Below, piece after piece: positions 1 through 7,151 of a stretch of DNA of 64,000 bases. A program made the position numbers and the translations under genes. Positions within the stretch are counted from its first letter, which is position 1; the number at the start of each line of letters is the position of its first letter. The stretch covers positions 992,001 through 1,056,000 of the forward strand of contig QLII01000001.1 in NCBI GenBank assembly GCA_003259005.1. Direction: 5' to 3'. Source of the stretch: Spirosoma telluris. GTDB taxonomy: Bacteria > Bacteroidota > Bacteroidia > Cytophagales > Spirosomataceae. The notes beneath the pieces are model-generated. The model saw only the letters and a program-made list of their open reading frames with translations. It did not search any database and had not been told where the DNA came from.

Positions 1-1047
1 AGCTACTACGCCGAGAAACTGAAAAAAGAAAAATACGACCTTGACGACGAAACCTTGAAGCCGTATTTCAAACTCGAAAATGTATTGGAGGGGGCCTTTA
101 CCGTTGCTAACAAACTTTACGGTATCACTTTCAAAGAACGTAAAGACATCCCAGTGTATAACGCCGAGGTAAAAACGTTCGATGTATTCGATAAGGATGG
201 TAAATTTCTGGCGGTATTCTACGGCGATTATTTCCCTCGTCCAGGCAAACGAAGTGGTGCGTGGATGAACGATATACAGGGGCAGAAAGTAGAGAATGGC
301 GAGAACATTCGTCCGCACATTGTAAACGTCTGTAACTTCACGCGCCCCGTCGTGGTATCGACTACTGACACCAAGCCTTCGTTGCTAACGTTCTATGAAG
401 TGACTACCTTGTTTCACGAATTTGGTCACGGATTACATGGTATGTTGGCCAATGGAACCTTTGAAAGCCTGAGCGGTACAAGTGTGCCCCGCGATTTTGT
501 CGAGTTGCCTTCGCAGGTGATGGAAAACTGGTGCTATGATCCCGAAGCGCTTAAGCTCTTTGCTAAACACTACCAAACGGGCGAAGTGATTCCGAATGAG
601 TTGATTGAAAAAATTCGCGCCAGCCAGAACTTCCTGGCGGGGATGGCAAACCTGCGCCAACTGCGTTTAGGGCTGATTGACATGTACTACCATAATCAGA
701 AGCCAACCGGTGAAACAATCTCGCAGGTTGAGAATCGGGTAGACTCGGTTGCCAACCTGTTTCCACATGTTGACGGTGTTGCCATCAGCCCGGCTTTCTC
801 ACACATTTTTGCCGGCGGTTATTCAGCCGGTTATTATAGCTACAAATGGAGCGAAGTATTAGATGCTGATGCCTTTGAATTCTTCAAGGAAAAAGGTGGC
901 CTGGAGAACAAAGCAGCCGCCGACAGTTTCCGTAAGAATGTGCTGGAGAAAGGTGGCAGTGAAAAGCCTATGGAACTCTACAAGAAATTCCGGGGGCGCG
1001 AACCATCGCCCAAAGCGATGCTCCGACGAAGTGGATTGATTCTGTAA
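1..1047 (+). CDS. M3-family zinc oligopeptidase, 3' part
   Basis: The frame is open from base 1, so the 5' part of the gene lies outside the window. The protein shows the M3 (thimet oligopeptidase / Dcp) signature HEFGHGLHG, with the zinc-binding HEFGH at bases 415-429 in the context TTLFHEFGH. The downstream FAGGYSAGYYSYKWSEVLDAD segment is the conserved substrate-side region of bacterial Dcp-like enzymes. The product would be a metallopeptidase that trims short peptides. The family usually has about 680-720 residues, so roughly half is visible here. The C-terminus (RGREPSPKAMLRRSGL) is typical of the family. A hairpin terminator follows ten bases after the stop. Confidence 0.93.
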   Translation, partial: SYYAEKLKKEKYDLDDETLKPYFKLENVLEGAFTVANKLYGITFKERKDIPVYNAEVKTFDVFDKDGKFLAVFYGDYFPRPGKRSGAWMNDIQGQKVENGENIRPHIVNVCNFTRPVVVSTTDTKPSLLTFYEVTTLFHEFGHGLHGMLANGTFESLSGTSVPRDFVELPSQVMENWCYDPEALKLFAKHYQTGEVIPNELIEKIRASQNFLAGMANLRQLRLGLIDMYYHNQKPTGETISQVENRVDSVANLFPHVDGVAISPAFSHIFAGGYSAGYYSYKWSEVLDADAFEFFKEKGGLENKAAADSFRKNVLEKGGSEKPMELYKKFRGREPSPKAMLRRSGLIL

Positions 1048-1057
1048 CTAACAAACG

Positions 1058-1085
1058 AGGGCGGCTACTTATTGGCCGCCCTTCT
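1058..1085 (+). terminator. Rho-independent terminator after the M3 peptidase gene
   Basis: Perfect GGGCGGC/GCCGCCC stem (1059-1065 with 1075-1081), 9-base loop, followed by TTCTTT. It lies directly after the stop codon at 1045-1047. Confidence 0.75.
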
Positions 1086-1319
1086 TTATGGTACGTTTTT
1101 CCTTGACTAAATGATTTGATTGACTAGCCTTGGCTGAAGTAGATACTAGTAATAACTAAATACTTATCGCAGTTAAACGGTTAAATCCGTTAGTTATTCA
1201 GTCAATTCCCCCAGTTGTCTATCCTCCATAGCGTTTTAAGGTATTTCTTGTCACATTCGCCGACAGAATGAGTTGTGATGACAAGCGTTGATTTACCTTC
1301 CTTTAACAATAGATAACAC

Positions 1320-1604
1320 ATGAACATCTTCTGGATTTTATGGGGCATTGATGGCATAATAGCCTTAATTTTTTTCTACTTCTTTTTTGTCGGTATAGCT
1401 GATGGCTCTGTGTCTTCGTATAATGGAGGACTTTGGTTTTTTATGTTAATTGCGCTAAGTGCTATTCTGATTGGGGGTTATTGGTTACAGACGCATCAGC
1501 ATGAAGTAGGGGCAAAGATCCTATTGTCGGTACTAGCGGTACCCGGATTGTTGTGCGGCCTTTTCTTTTTAATCCTTATCCTGACTAACCCTCGCTGGAA
1601 CTAG
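1320..1604 (+). CDS. Small four-helix membrane protein, conserved in Bacteroidota
   Basis: 94 residues with about four hydrophobic segments: near residues 2-24 (WILWGIDGIIALIFFYFFFVG), 37-55, and a long 66-88 stretch. The start MNIFWILWGIDGIIAL and the end LTNPRWN match, from memory, a short protein common in Bacteroidota that is often labelled 'osmoprotectant transporter permease'. That label has no clear functional support, so I name no function. The ATG lies in AACACATGAAC after an AT-rich leader. The gene stands alone. Confidence 0.7.
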   Translation: MNIFWILWGIDGIIALIFFYFFFVGIADGSVSSYNGGLWFFMLIALSAILIGGYWLQTHQHEVGAKILLSVLAVPGLLCGLFFLILILTNPRWN

Positions 1605-1816
1605 TAGGAAGCAATGGGCTAGTGCTTTACCAAAATAGATTCTAAATTGGAAGGGTACTAGTCTGTGACCACTGAATTTTATCAATACTTTTAGTGGTAA
1701 CTACGTCGGTTTGTTAATTTGTTGTCTTTACCGCTATCCCTAATTGGAACTTCTGTAACTCATTCAGTAAACGGTAAAAGCTGATGAGATGCTAGTTGCC
1801 CATGCGTGATTAGCGT

Positions 1817-1915
1817 ATAGGTTTAACCCTCTGCCGAAGAATTGCATCGGACCATGCTGGTAGGCTTTGCGCGGAGTCAACCGAAAATGAAGGAACAACC
1901 TTTCATATTTTATAG
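1817..1915 (+). pseudogene. C-terminal remnant of a sensor histidine kinase
   Basis: A 32-codon stretch reads IGLTLCRRI, then ASDHAGRLCAEST, then EGTTFHIL and a stop. This is the end of the HATPase_c domain of sensor kinases: the G2 box (GxGLxLCRRI), the DHGG-like turn and the GTTFxxxL strand. A TAG stop at 1811-1813 lies just upstream in the same frame, and no start or upstream kinase sequence is seen. It is therefore a decayed 3' fragment. The identification is by motif only. Confidence 0.6.
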
Positions 1916-1945
1916 GCAGTAAAATAGCCAGATTGGAACACTATT

Positions 1946-2287
1946 TCATTTTAGAAATGCCATAGCGGTTAATTCACTTACCAACGCCAATACTGCAAAC
2001 GCAATTGCTAGGCCAGTATGACCTGTTCGGTATAATAAAATTGCCGAACTACCGAAAAGAGTTAATGCGAATACTGTGCGGTAAGGCGGCTCTAGACGGT
2101 AATTGGAACGGGGAGCTGCAAAAATACCCCAGAAGGTTGCTGCTAATAACGGAAGGCCAATCCCCACCAGATACCGGCCGAAAGGATGTTGGGTACTTTG
2201 AAAGCCAGTATATCCAAATGAAGCTAACATGCTTAACTCAAGCAAAAAATAGATAACTTGATTGAGTACCTTTAGAAACTGCAGCAA
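1946..2287 (-). CDS. YrdB / DUF2568 family small membrane protein
   Basis: 113 residues with four hydrophobic helices. The pattern FLLELSMLASFGYTGFQ, then GIGLPLLAATFWGIFAAP and a final LALVSELTAM matches the YrdB (DUF2568) family, whose members are 105-120-residue four-helix proteins of unknown function. The start ATG at 2285-2287 is the natural one. A zinc-ribbon gene (2354-2572) lies 66 bases upstream on the same strand, so they may be co-transcribed. An 83-codon ORF on the opposite strand is a shadow. Confidence 0.8.
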   Translation of the reverse strand: MLQFLKVLNQVIYFLLELSMLASFGYTGFQSTQHPFGRYLVGIGLPLLAATFWGIFAAPRSNYRLEPPYRTVFALTLFGSSAILLYRTGHTGLAIAFAVLALVSELTAMAFLK

Positions 2288-2353
2288 GTAAGAGTAATTT
2301 TTAAATAACGTTAGGCGCTATACGAAATGCCTGGTTGACAATCGAAAAACATA

Positions 2354-2572
2354 CTAAATCATGAAATATCGATGCCCACAAGCTTTGCAATGGTACGCCT
2401 TTATAGGCAGTAACCCAAGAATTGATTTCATTAGTTTAGGTCTAGGCACTCGATCGGGATAAGTATCTTTACAGATTGGACATTGCTTTTTAAAAGCAAC
2501 TTTGCGATACAGATAGACCAAAAAAAGTGCAAAGCTAGTAGCGACTAGCGGGAGGGTCAGTCGAGGTTGCAT
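2354..2572 (-). CDS. Membrane-anchored zinc-ribbon protein
   Basis: 72 residues: one N-terminal transmembrane helix (about residues 6-24), a basic K-x-x-F-K-K stretch, then a four-cysteine zinc ribbon (CPICK near 36 and CKACGHRYF near 63) around an RPK segment. A clear paralogue lies at 8127-8330, with the same layout (helix, VAFK[KR][QR]CP, R-P, Y-x-C-K-[AS]-C-[GK]). The fold binds zinc by family knowledge; the partner is unknown. The two copies sit at either end of the accessory island. Confidence 0.6.
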   Translation of the reverse strand: MQPRLTLPLVATSFALFLVYLYRKVAFKKQCPICKDTYPDRVPRPKLMKSILGLLPIKAYHCKACGHRYFMI

Positions 2573-2650
2573 AGCTTATCTTCAGGTTGTGAAGGCAAGT
2601 TATACCAAACGCATAAGAACAGCAGAACACGGAAACGATAAGAAAGCTGA

Positions 2651-2965
2651 ATTTATTATCCGGCGAAACAAGTCACCAGAATTCTTTCTGGATTAGCAAA
2701 TGCAGTTCCAAATGACCCACTATTAGCGACTTCAGACGCAAAAAATTTAAAATATAAGGTGCAGTATACCTACCCAACAGGCTACAGAGAAAGCTAGCAT
2801 GCCAATCCAGATTACGGTACTAATGACATCAGAATAGGTTATACGTATGCGAATAGTCATGGTATAGTAAGATCAATACCATGAAATCATGGCAATTATA
2901 ATGCCAGCTATATAGTTCCTGTGATTTTTTTTGCAAAAAAAACTATTTACTCTTCAACTTATTGA
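2651..2965 (+). pseudogene. Decayed coding stretch, family not recognised
   Basis: One frame reads like protein for about 105 codons but is broken by TAG at 2795 and TGA at 2882. Fragments include YYPAKQVTRILSGLANAVP, LKYKVQYTYPTGYRES and then HANPDYGTNDIRIGYTYAN. No start codon or ribosome site is evident. The rest of the 2573-3183 gap shows nothing recognisable. Only the protein-like composition supports this call. Confidence 0.28.
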
Positions 2966-3183
2966 TTGTCAGTTGAAATAAAAATAGTGTCTAATGCTTT
3001 TCTGGGTTAACGAGTACTTGACTATGCTAGCCTCTACTGCTGACTGGAATAAAATATTGAAGGCAACGTATTTTGAGCCTTATCCATAAGCATTCTTTAC
3101 AAAATTAAGGTACTAGTTCCTTAGACTTTGATTCCTATCGATAGCTAACACTATTAAGCTTGGCTTTGGGAGCACAATATAGG

Positions 3184-3291
3184 TTATTCGACAGCTTTAA
3201 TAAGCCAAAAGGCGATACCTAACATGATAACAAATGCGAGTAGGTAGGCGATAAAGGCAATAATATCAAATTCTTCAAAAAAACGTTTCAC
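3184..3291 (-). CDS. 35-residue single-helix micropeptide, 'EFD' type
   Basis: GTG-initiated ORF starting VKRFFEEFDIIAF, then one hydrophobic helix (about 10-31, containing VIMLGIAFWLI) and a short KAVE tail. It aligns without gaps to the ORF at 7651-7758: both are exactly 35 residues, with E7-F8-D9, branched residues at 10-11, I14, A19 and M23-L24 shared. It starts ten bases after the stop of the 29-residue peptide gene at 3302-3391, and both begin VKR[FI]FE. The shared length and positions argue for a real gene; the function is unknown. Confidence 0.5.
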   Translation of the reverse strand: MKRFFEEFDIIAFIAYLLAFVIMLGIAFWLIKAVE

Positions 3292-3301
3292 TAAATCTAT
3301 T

Positions 3302-3391
3302 TCAAGTGGATAGTACTATAAATTCTAAGACGAAATAAAGAATAAACGTCACAAGTATAGGATAAAATATGCCCTCAAAAATGCGTTTCAC
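3302..3391 (-). CDS. 29-residue single-helix micropeptide, VKRIFE type
   Basis: GTG start, VKRIFEGIFYPILVT, then a hydrophobic run to the end (FILYFVLEFIVLST). The first six residues nearly repeat those of the neighbouring downstream peptide (VKRFFE at 3289), which suggests a tandem duplication or a shared translation-initiation context. The SLWSGFG-type gene (3451-3720) lies 59 bases upstream on the same strand. Start choice and expression are unproven. Confidence 0.4.
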   Translation of the reverse strand: MKRIFEGIFYPILVTFILYFVLEFIVLST

Positions 3392-3450
3392 CGTTTATTC
3401 AGGTTTTACGAAAGGGTTATAACAAGTTAAATAGCTGGAGGATGAATCAG

Positions 3451-3720
3451 CTAATACAGATTATACCTTACTAAAAAAGGGTAAAGATTATCAGATGGAT
3501 ACGTAGGATCGAAGTGATTAATGGCAGGTTGTATTATCAAATAGGCTCGGCATATGCGTCTTCGCTGAGTTCGCAAAGCGCGAATATTCAGTTCGACCAA
3601 TGAAAAAGTTTGGAATAACCATCTACCGAAACCACTCCATAGCGATCCAGAGCAACTCGCAGGTAAGAAATAATAGTAACGGCCAGAGGGGGTAATAGAA
3701 TGTATTTTCTTTGTAGTCAT
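3451..3720 (-). CDS. Small 'GRYxY-SLWSGFG' protein, copy 1
   Basis: 89 residues, family not recognised. It shares with the ORF at 5337-5588 the block GRY-x-Y-x-x-LP-x-S-x-x-GSLWSGFG-x-W, a basic arginine-rich middle (TQRRR), and a later [IV]IQP[AG][IV] motif. Across the block the two genes use different codons for the same residues (for example Ser AGT against TCA, Gly GGT against GGC, Pro CCT against CCC, Leu CTA against CTT). This is the pattern expected of protein-level selection, not of a shared non-coding repeat. A single-helix peptide gene (3794-3907) lies just upstream, as it does for copy 2. Confidence 0.5.
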   Translation of the reverse strand: MTTKKIHSITPSGRYYYFLPASCSGSLWSGFGRWLFQTFSLVELNIRALRTQRRRICRAYLIIQPAINHFDPTYPSDNLYPFLVRYNLY

Positions 3721-3793
3721 GGCGGCAATGGTTACAACAGCAAAGTAGCATTTACGCCAATGGTGATGGTTTAGATTGACCGAATAATAGAAA

Positions 3794-3907
3794 TTAAAAT
3801 AAAAGTCGGATAATTAACCCCCAGAACAGGACGGAAATGCCCAGCATGCATAGCCAAACCAGAACCTTGGGCAAGTTAAGCGATGTTATGCAAAATCGAA
3901 AAGCCAT
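3794..3907 (-). CDS. 37-residue single-helix micropeptide, 'TSL-GIS' type (copy 1)
   Basis: ATG start, MAFRFCITSLNLPK, then a helix containing VLVWLCMLGISVLFWGLII and a basic R before the final LLF. Shifted by one residue, it aligns without gaps to the peptide at 5601-5717: TSL[ND], W, GIS, F and LL coincide. Both lie immediately upstream of a SLWSGFG-type gene on the same strand (gaps of 73 and 12 bases). The conserved order supports both as genes. A membrane location is inferred from hydrophobicity. Confidence 0.48.
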   Translation of the reverse strand: MAFRFCITSLNLPKVLVWLCMLGISVLFWGLIIRLLF

Positions 3908-4063
3908 AGTAGTATGCGTCCGTCCTACAATAAACGTAAAATTTTATTAGTTGGCTTTAGAATTAAAATAATGGTATTAAACGGGACAGTATCGCCATCT
4001 TTTCTATCCAATAAGGTATACGTGTGCCGATTGGAGAAAGCGATTAAATCAGGATTTTCTCAA

Positions 4064-4130
4064 AAAGCCGTGCCATCGCAACGGGGCACGGTGGTTTATT
4101 AAGTGTTATGAAGAACCGTAGCACGGCTTT
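4064..4130. repeat. 10-bp inverted repeat with nested palindrome
   Basis: AAAGCCGTGC (4064-4073) is repeated inverted as GCACGGCTTT (4121-4130), and a second palindrome, GTGCC...GGCAC, is nested near the left arm. It lies just downstream of the 4148-4252 peptide gene, so it may be its terminator or the trace of a small mobile element. Confidence 0.45.
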
Positions 4131-4147
4131 ATAAGAAAGCTCTGTAA

Positions 4148-4252
4148 CTATAAATGAGTCCAAAGCCATTTGGAAGTCAGTAGTAATAACGAGAAAATTA
4201 TAAGCAGTCCAACTGCCCACGGATTCGGTACAAATGGATTTTTTGCAGCCAT
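4148..4252 (-). CDS. 34-residue single-helix micropeptide
   Basis: ATG start, MAAKNPFVPNPWAVG, followed by a strongly hydrophobic helix (LLIIFSLLLLTSKWLW) and a THL end. A purine-rich GAGGAAA lies about 14 bases upstream of the ATG. The 90-codon ORF in another frame here (4044-4316) has no membrane or motif character and looks like a shadow. No close relative in the window; it joins the set of minus-strand hydrophobic peptides by size and layout only. Confidence 0.4.
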   Translation of the reverse strand: MAAKNPFVPNPWAVGLLIIFSLLLLTSKWLWTHL

Positions 4253-4470
4253 ACCAGTTGAGTTTTTCCTCAGTGCCAGCAATATCTACGCCAGTGAATA
4301 GCCCATATATTGCCATAGAGTAAATAAGGAGATCAACTGTTTAGTAAGATCTCTAGTCAAATAAGTAATAAAAACCTTTATGGAGGAAGGTTTGTAGGTA
4401 GGATTGGCGTTTTTATCCGAACGTTCGATCCTCAAATCTGTTATCACAAAAAAAAGATGAGCGTCTAAAA

Positions 4471-4947
4471 ATGAAGAAATATGGATTTATTCTGGCAGTT
4501 GGGTCAATACTTGTAAGCAGTTGCCAACAAGCTGATCGGTCACCGTGTACAGCGGCTACCGTTACAACAAAAGCACCACAGGGAGAAGTACTAGCGCTAA
4601 AACAATATATTGACTCTAACCGAATTTCGGCCAAAGCTGATGATCGTGGATTTTATTACGAACTCCAGTCGACCGGCTCGGGTAAAAAACCAAATGCTTG
4701 TTCCCATGTGACGGTCAATTATAAGGGTATGTTAACGACTGGAAAACAAGTTGATAGCGCTAAGGGCATTAGCTTTGACTTAAATCAACTTATCATTGGC
4801 TGGCAGGAAGGAATTCCTCTGTTGGCACCCGGTGGGAGCATTACACTTTATTTACCTCCAAGTCTGGCTTATGGCTCGCAGGAGCAGAATGATATTCCGG
4901 CAAATTCAATCCTTATTTTTAAAATTGAGTTGATTGGAATTAATTAG
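4471..4947 (+). CDS. FKBP-type peptidyl-prolyl isomerase, lipoprotein
   Basis: 158 residues. The N-terminus is a lipoprotein signal (hydrophobic stretch ending LVSSCQQ, lipobox Cys near residue 18). The FKBP_C domain covers about 60-156: HVTVNYKGML, then IIGWQEGIPLLAPGG and LYLPPSLAYGSQ, where GWQEG.PL...G and LPP.LAYG are the family's active-site elements. It should catalyse cis-trans isomerisation of X-Pro bonds in the periplasm. It is the only conventional enzyme inside the island. The 4317-4470 leader is AT-rich and no clear promoter was read. Confidence 0.88.
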   Translation: MKKYGFILAVGSILVSSCQQADRSPCTAATVTTKAPQGEVLALKQYIDSNRISAKADDRGFYYELQSTGSGKKPNACSHVTVNYKGMLTTGKQVDSAKGISFDLNQLIIGWQEGIPLLAPGGSITLYLPPSLAYGSQEQNDIPANSILIFKIELIGIN

Positions 4948-5110
4948 AATGAATTCGTCAAGTAAATGAAGTCAAGCGGTTAAACTAAAAAAGTTCTCCG
5001 GCAGGCTATTGATTTTATAGATGATACTTACGAAATGGCCTATAAATGAACGCCTTAGAATAGAGAGTAATGTTTTCAGATTTTCGTATCGATAGAAAGA
5101 ATTCCACTCT

Positions 5111-5215
5111 CTACAAATTAAGCGTGGGTAGTTGATCAGCAGACCATATGCATAATGTAGGCAAATAACAGTAGCGACTTACCAAGTTAGGAAGTTTACC
5201 AGATCGAAAGGAGTT
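5111..5215 (-). pseudogene. Possible degenerate third copy of the GRYxY small protein
   Basis: The minus strand reads NSFRSGKLPNLVSRYCYLP, then a short tail and stop. The RYCY-LP core and the underlying shared AACAGTAGCGAC (5168-5179; compare 5531-5542) resemble the start of the 5337-5588 protein (FRFGPGRYCYTLP). It has no start codon and no SLWSGFG block. A chance match cannot be excluded. The remainder of 4948-5336 shows only a short KKVLRQAIDFIDDTYEMAYK stretch near 4990-5050, which may be another gene tail. Confidence 0.25.
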
Positions 5216-5336
5216 GAACGTTGTAGGCGATTCATAGACATAAGTTATGTAAAAAGATAACATATAAACCTATGAAAACAAGAATATTCCGTTTTCAACC
5301 CACAATGATTAGGGTATACTATGCCTGAAACATGAA

Positions 5337-5588
5337 TTAGATGAGCGTTTGTAAGTGGAGTACGATAGGGCGGGTATTACTAGTCATAAAATCAACGCCA
5401 GGCTGGATAACCTGACAGGCAGTAGGAGACAACCGGGAACGCCGGCGAGTGGATTCGATAAGTGAAAACGAACAGGCACGGTAATGCCAACCGCCAAAGC
5501 CTGACCAAAGAGACCCCGTTGCACTAACGGGTAAGGTATAACAGTAGCGACCTGGTCCGAACCGGAAAATTTTAGGGGCGAGCCTCAT
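5337..5588 (-). CDS. Small 'GRYxY-SLWSGFG' protein, copy 2
   Basis: 83 residues: FRFGPGRYCYTLP near residue 8, GSLWSGFGGWHYRACSF near 24, a basic STRRRSR stretch, then VIQPGVDF. It is homologous to 3451-3720 over the block described there. The start is 12 bases after the stop of the single-helix peptide at 5601-5717, which suggests one transcript. There is no signal peptide or obvious membrane helix. The aromatic/glycine block could be a short folded motif or a nucleic-acid or membrane-surface binder; I cannot choose between these. Confidence 0.5.
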   Translation of the reverse strand: MRLAPKIFRFGPGRYCYTLPVSATGSLWSGFGGWHYRACSFSLIESTRRRSRLSPTACQVIQPGVDFMTSNTRPIVLHLQTLI

Positions 5589-5600
5589 TAGTTAATAGGC

Positions 5601-5717
5601 TTACGAGTGAAGCAACAGAGATATGAATCCCAGAAAAAAAACAAGGCTAATACCAAAAACAACCGACCAGGTGATTGCTCTGACAGGATCAAGCGAAGTA
5701 AGATAGACACGATTCAT
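5601..5717 (-). CDS. 38-residue single-helix micropeptide, 'TSL-GIS' type (copy 2)
   Basis: Starting at the internal ATG (5715-5717) the product is MNRVYLTSLDPVRAITW, then a helix with VVFGISLVFFLGFISLLL. A longer frame upstream exists but its extra residues look non-coding, and the short form matches copy 1 in length and motif positions. It ends 12 bases before the SLWSGFG gene at 5337-5588. Confidence 0.48.
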   Translation of the reverse strand: MNRVYLTSLDPVRAITWSVVFGISLVFFLGFISLLLHS

Positions 5718-5855
5718 AACCACATGATAACTGGTAAGAGAAAAATTAAAGCGTGGGTATGGATTAGGTTCGCAGCACCACTGACTAAGTGTAGTGTGGG
5801 TATAAGACAAGAAAAAAAATAGAAAGTCACAAAATTTTCTAAAAAAAGAAAAATA

Positions 5856-6068
5856 TTACGCCCTATCCGAAAGGATTAGAGCAATCAGGCTGCAAGAAAT
5901 GGATGCACTAAAGGAGATGACTGCGGAAAGTAAATTGCTGCGGAACAGTGAAATGACCGTATAAGTGATATAGCCGAGTGCGACTAACAGAAAAATAAAA
6001 CTAAATAGCCGTAGAATCGTGTTTTTCACATCGCAAGTTAATGAAATATTGATTTTGTAAACAAACAA
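5856..6068 (-). CDS. Small two-helix membrane protein
   Basis: 70 residues with two hydrophobic segments, about 20-41 (LFSFIFLLVALGYITYTVI) and 46-66 (LLSAVISFSASISCSLIALI), ending LSDRA. Family not recognised. It precedes the TSL-GIS peptide and SLWSGFG genes on the same strand, with a 138-base gap. The start at 6066-6068 is the only upstream ATG. Confidence 0.42.
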   Translation of the reverse strand: MFVYKINISLTCDVKNTILRLFSFIFLLVALGYITYTVISLFRSNLLSAVISFSASISCSLIALILSDRA

Positions 6069-6185
6069 TGTTTTTTTGTTTGCCCATGTTGGCGTATATA
6101 ACCTGGTAAGGCAATCGGGGATAGCCTATCCTTTTTGGCAGGAGAGGTTATTTACAAGAGCTATTCCTGGCGTAGTTTTCGATAA

Positions 6186-6380
6186 TTAGTTGGTGAATTT
6201 TGTCTCTGTTAGTAAATAGGTCACAATTCGGGGAGCATGAAGCAGTTCAACCAACCGTATAAACAGTATTCCCGACAATATAGCTGCCAGTGGAACCTGC
6301 TTTTTCAATAAGATACTGACCGACGGAGACAAAAAGGTAAGGCCTACGGTAATAGGATGACGCACCGAATTGCAGTTCAT
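6186..6380 (-). CDS. Possible small membrane protein
   Basis: 64 residues, moderately hydrophobic (TVGLTFLSPSVSILL, then PLAAILSGILFIRLVELL). No family is recognised and there is no paralogue in the window. It may be a real gene of the island or a chance ORF. 6381-6433 shows nothing else. Confidence 0.3.
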   Translation of the reverse strand: MNCNSVRHPITVGLTFLSPSVSILLKKQVPLAAILSGILFIRLVELLHAPRIVTYLLTETKFTN

Positions 6381-6433
6381 ATTCTAAATCTGCAAGCCGC
6401 TGAATAGCCCTTTATTTTTATTCGATCAGTTAT

Positions 6434-6628
6434 TATGCAGAACAACTACCCGCCGAACAGTTTATTCGAATTTATCGGTCATACCTTGTTGCCGTAACTA
6501 AAATTAATGTACTCACCGAAAGCCACCTTGAGGTGCCTGGTCAGACCCTCCCGATTGGCCGAAAGTATCAGAATCAGGTATTTGGGCAGCTAAAAGTACG
6601 CCATCTGCTTCGGTCTCCTCAAGCCTAA
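6434..6628 (+). pseudogene. C-terminal remnant of a LytTR response regulator
   Basis: The frame reads YAEQLPAEQFIRIYRSYLV, then TKINVLTESHLEVPGQTLPIG and RKYQNQVF to a stop. This is the second half of a LytTR DNA-binding domain (LP...F.RIHRSY.V....I......V.GQ.LPIG..Y). Upstream of AEQLP the frame (YFYSISYY) no longer resembles the family, so the break is near 6434. There is no start codon. The product would lack both the receiver and the first half of the DNA-binding domain. Confidence 0.62.
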
Positions 6629-6749
6629 CCAGCCAAAATCCTATTAGTCATATAATGAACGAATTACAGGGTTATAGCTAATCGGAACAAGTAAAATAGA
6701 GTTGCCCCCAATTGTACTTAGCCAACCCTTGTAGTTAAATAGTTTATAG

Positions 6750-7151
6750 CTAGGCAACCCTGGATTGGTTTACCAAATAGCTGCTCCATTCTGGCTTAAT
6801 CTGATAGGAACCTGTACAGGAATTCTTCGGTAAGTCAATACCTAACTGATCAATAACGGCGCTGATTCGCCGTCGACCAATTGGTAGACGAGCTCCATTG
6901 CGCATGATTAGATGCGCTACGATAGACGACACTACGATACAGCTATGAATATGCTGAGGATTAATTAGATTGGCCTTGTGAATTCTAATGAAATGAGGCC
7001 AGCGATCATTGTACCATTTTAACGTTCTGCTTGATAAAATGGGCTTACCATTTAGCAGGTGAACTGAGCAATAATTCACATCACCAGTTAAATAGAGAAC
7101 TTGGGTAGGGTCAAACTTATGCTGAAGTTGAGCAGCAGCTAATCGCTTCAT
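6750..7151 (-). CDS. Solo LytTR DNA-binding protein
   Basis: 133 residues, almost entirely one LytTR domain: VLYLTGDVNYCSVHL, then GKPILSSRTLKWY, FIRIHKANLINPQHI and GARLPIGRRR. There is no receiver domain, so it would bind promoter DNA without the usual phosphorelay input or with a separate partner. Solo LytTR proteins are common in Spirosoma-like genomes. The start at 7151 (MKRLAAAQ) has an AT-rich 500-base leader (7152-7650) in which I see no other gene. A broken LytTR tail lies 121 bases away on the opposite strand. Confidence 0.8.
   Translation of the reverse strand: MKRLAAAQLQHKFDPTQVLYLTGDVNYCSVHLLNGKPILSSRTLKWYNDRWPHFIRIHKANLINPQHIHSCIVVSSIVAHLIMRNGARLPIGRRRISAVIDQLGIDLPKNSCTGSYQIKPEWSSYLVNQSRVA

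Noticed and set aside
2005..2256. 83-codon plus-strand ORF
   Set aside because: Lies antisense to the clear YrdB-family gene; no motif, composition of a shadow frame.
3914..4102. 62-codon plus-strand ORF
   Set aside because: No motif or membrane pattern; overlaps the 4064-4130 inverted repeat and has no relative in the window.
4044..4316. 90-codon minus-strand ORF
   Set aside because: The frame beside it (4148-4252) gives a coherent helix; this one is patternless and runs through the inverted repeat.
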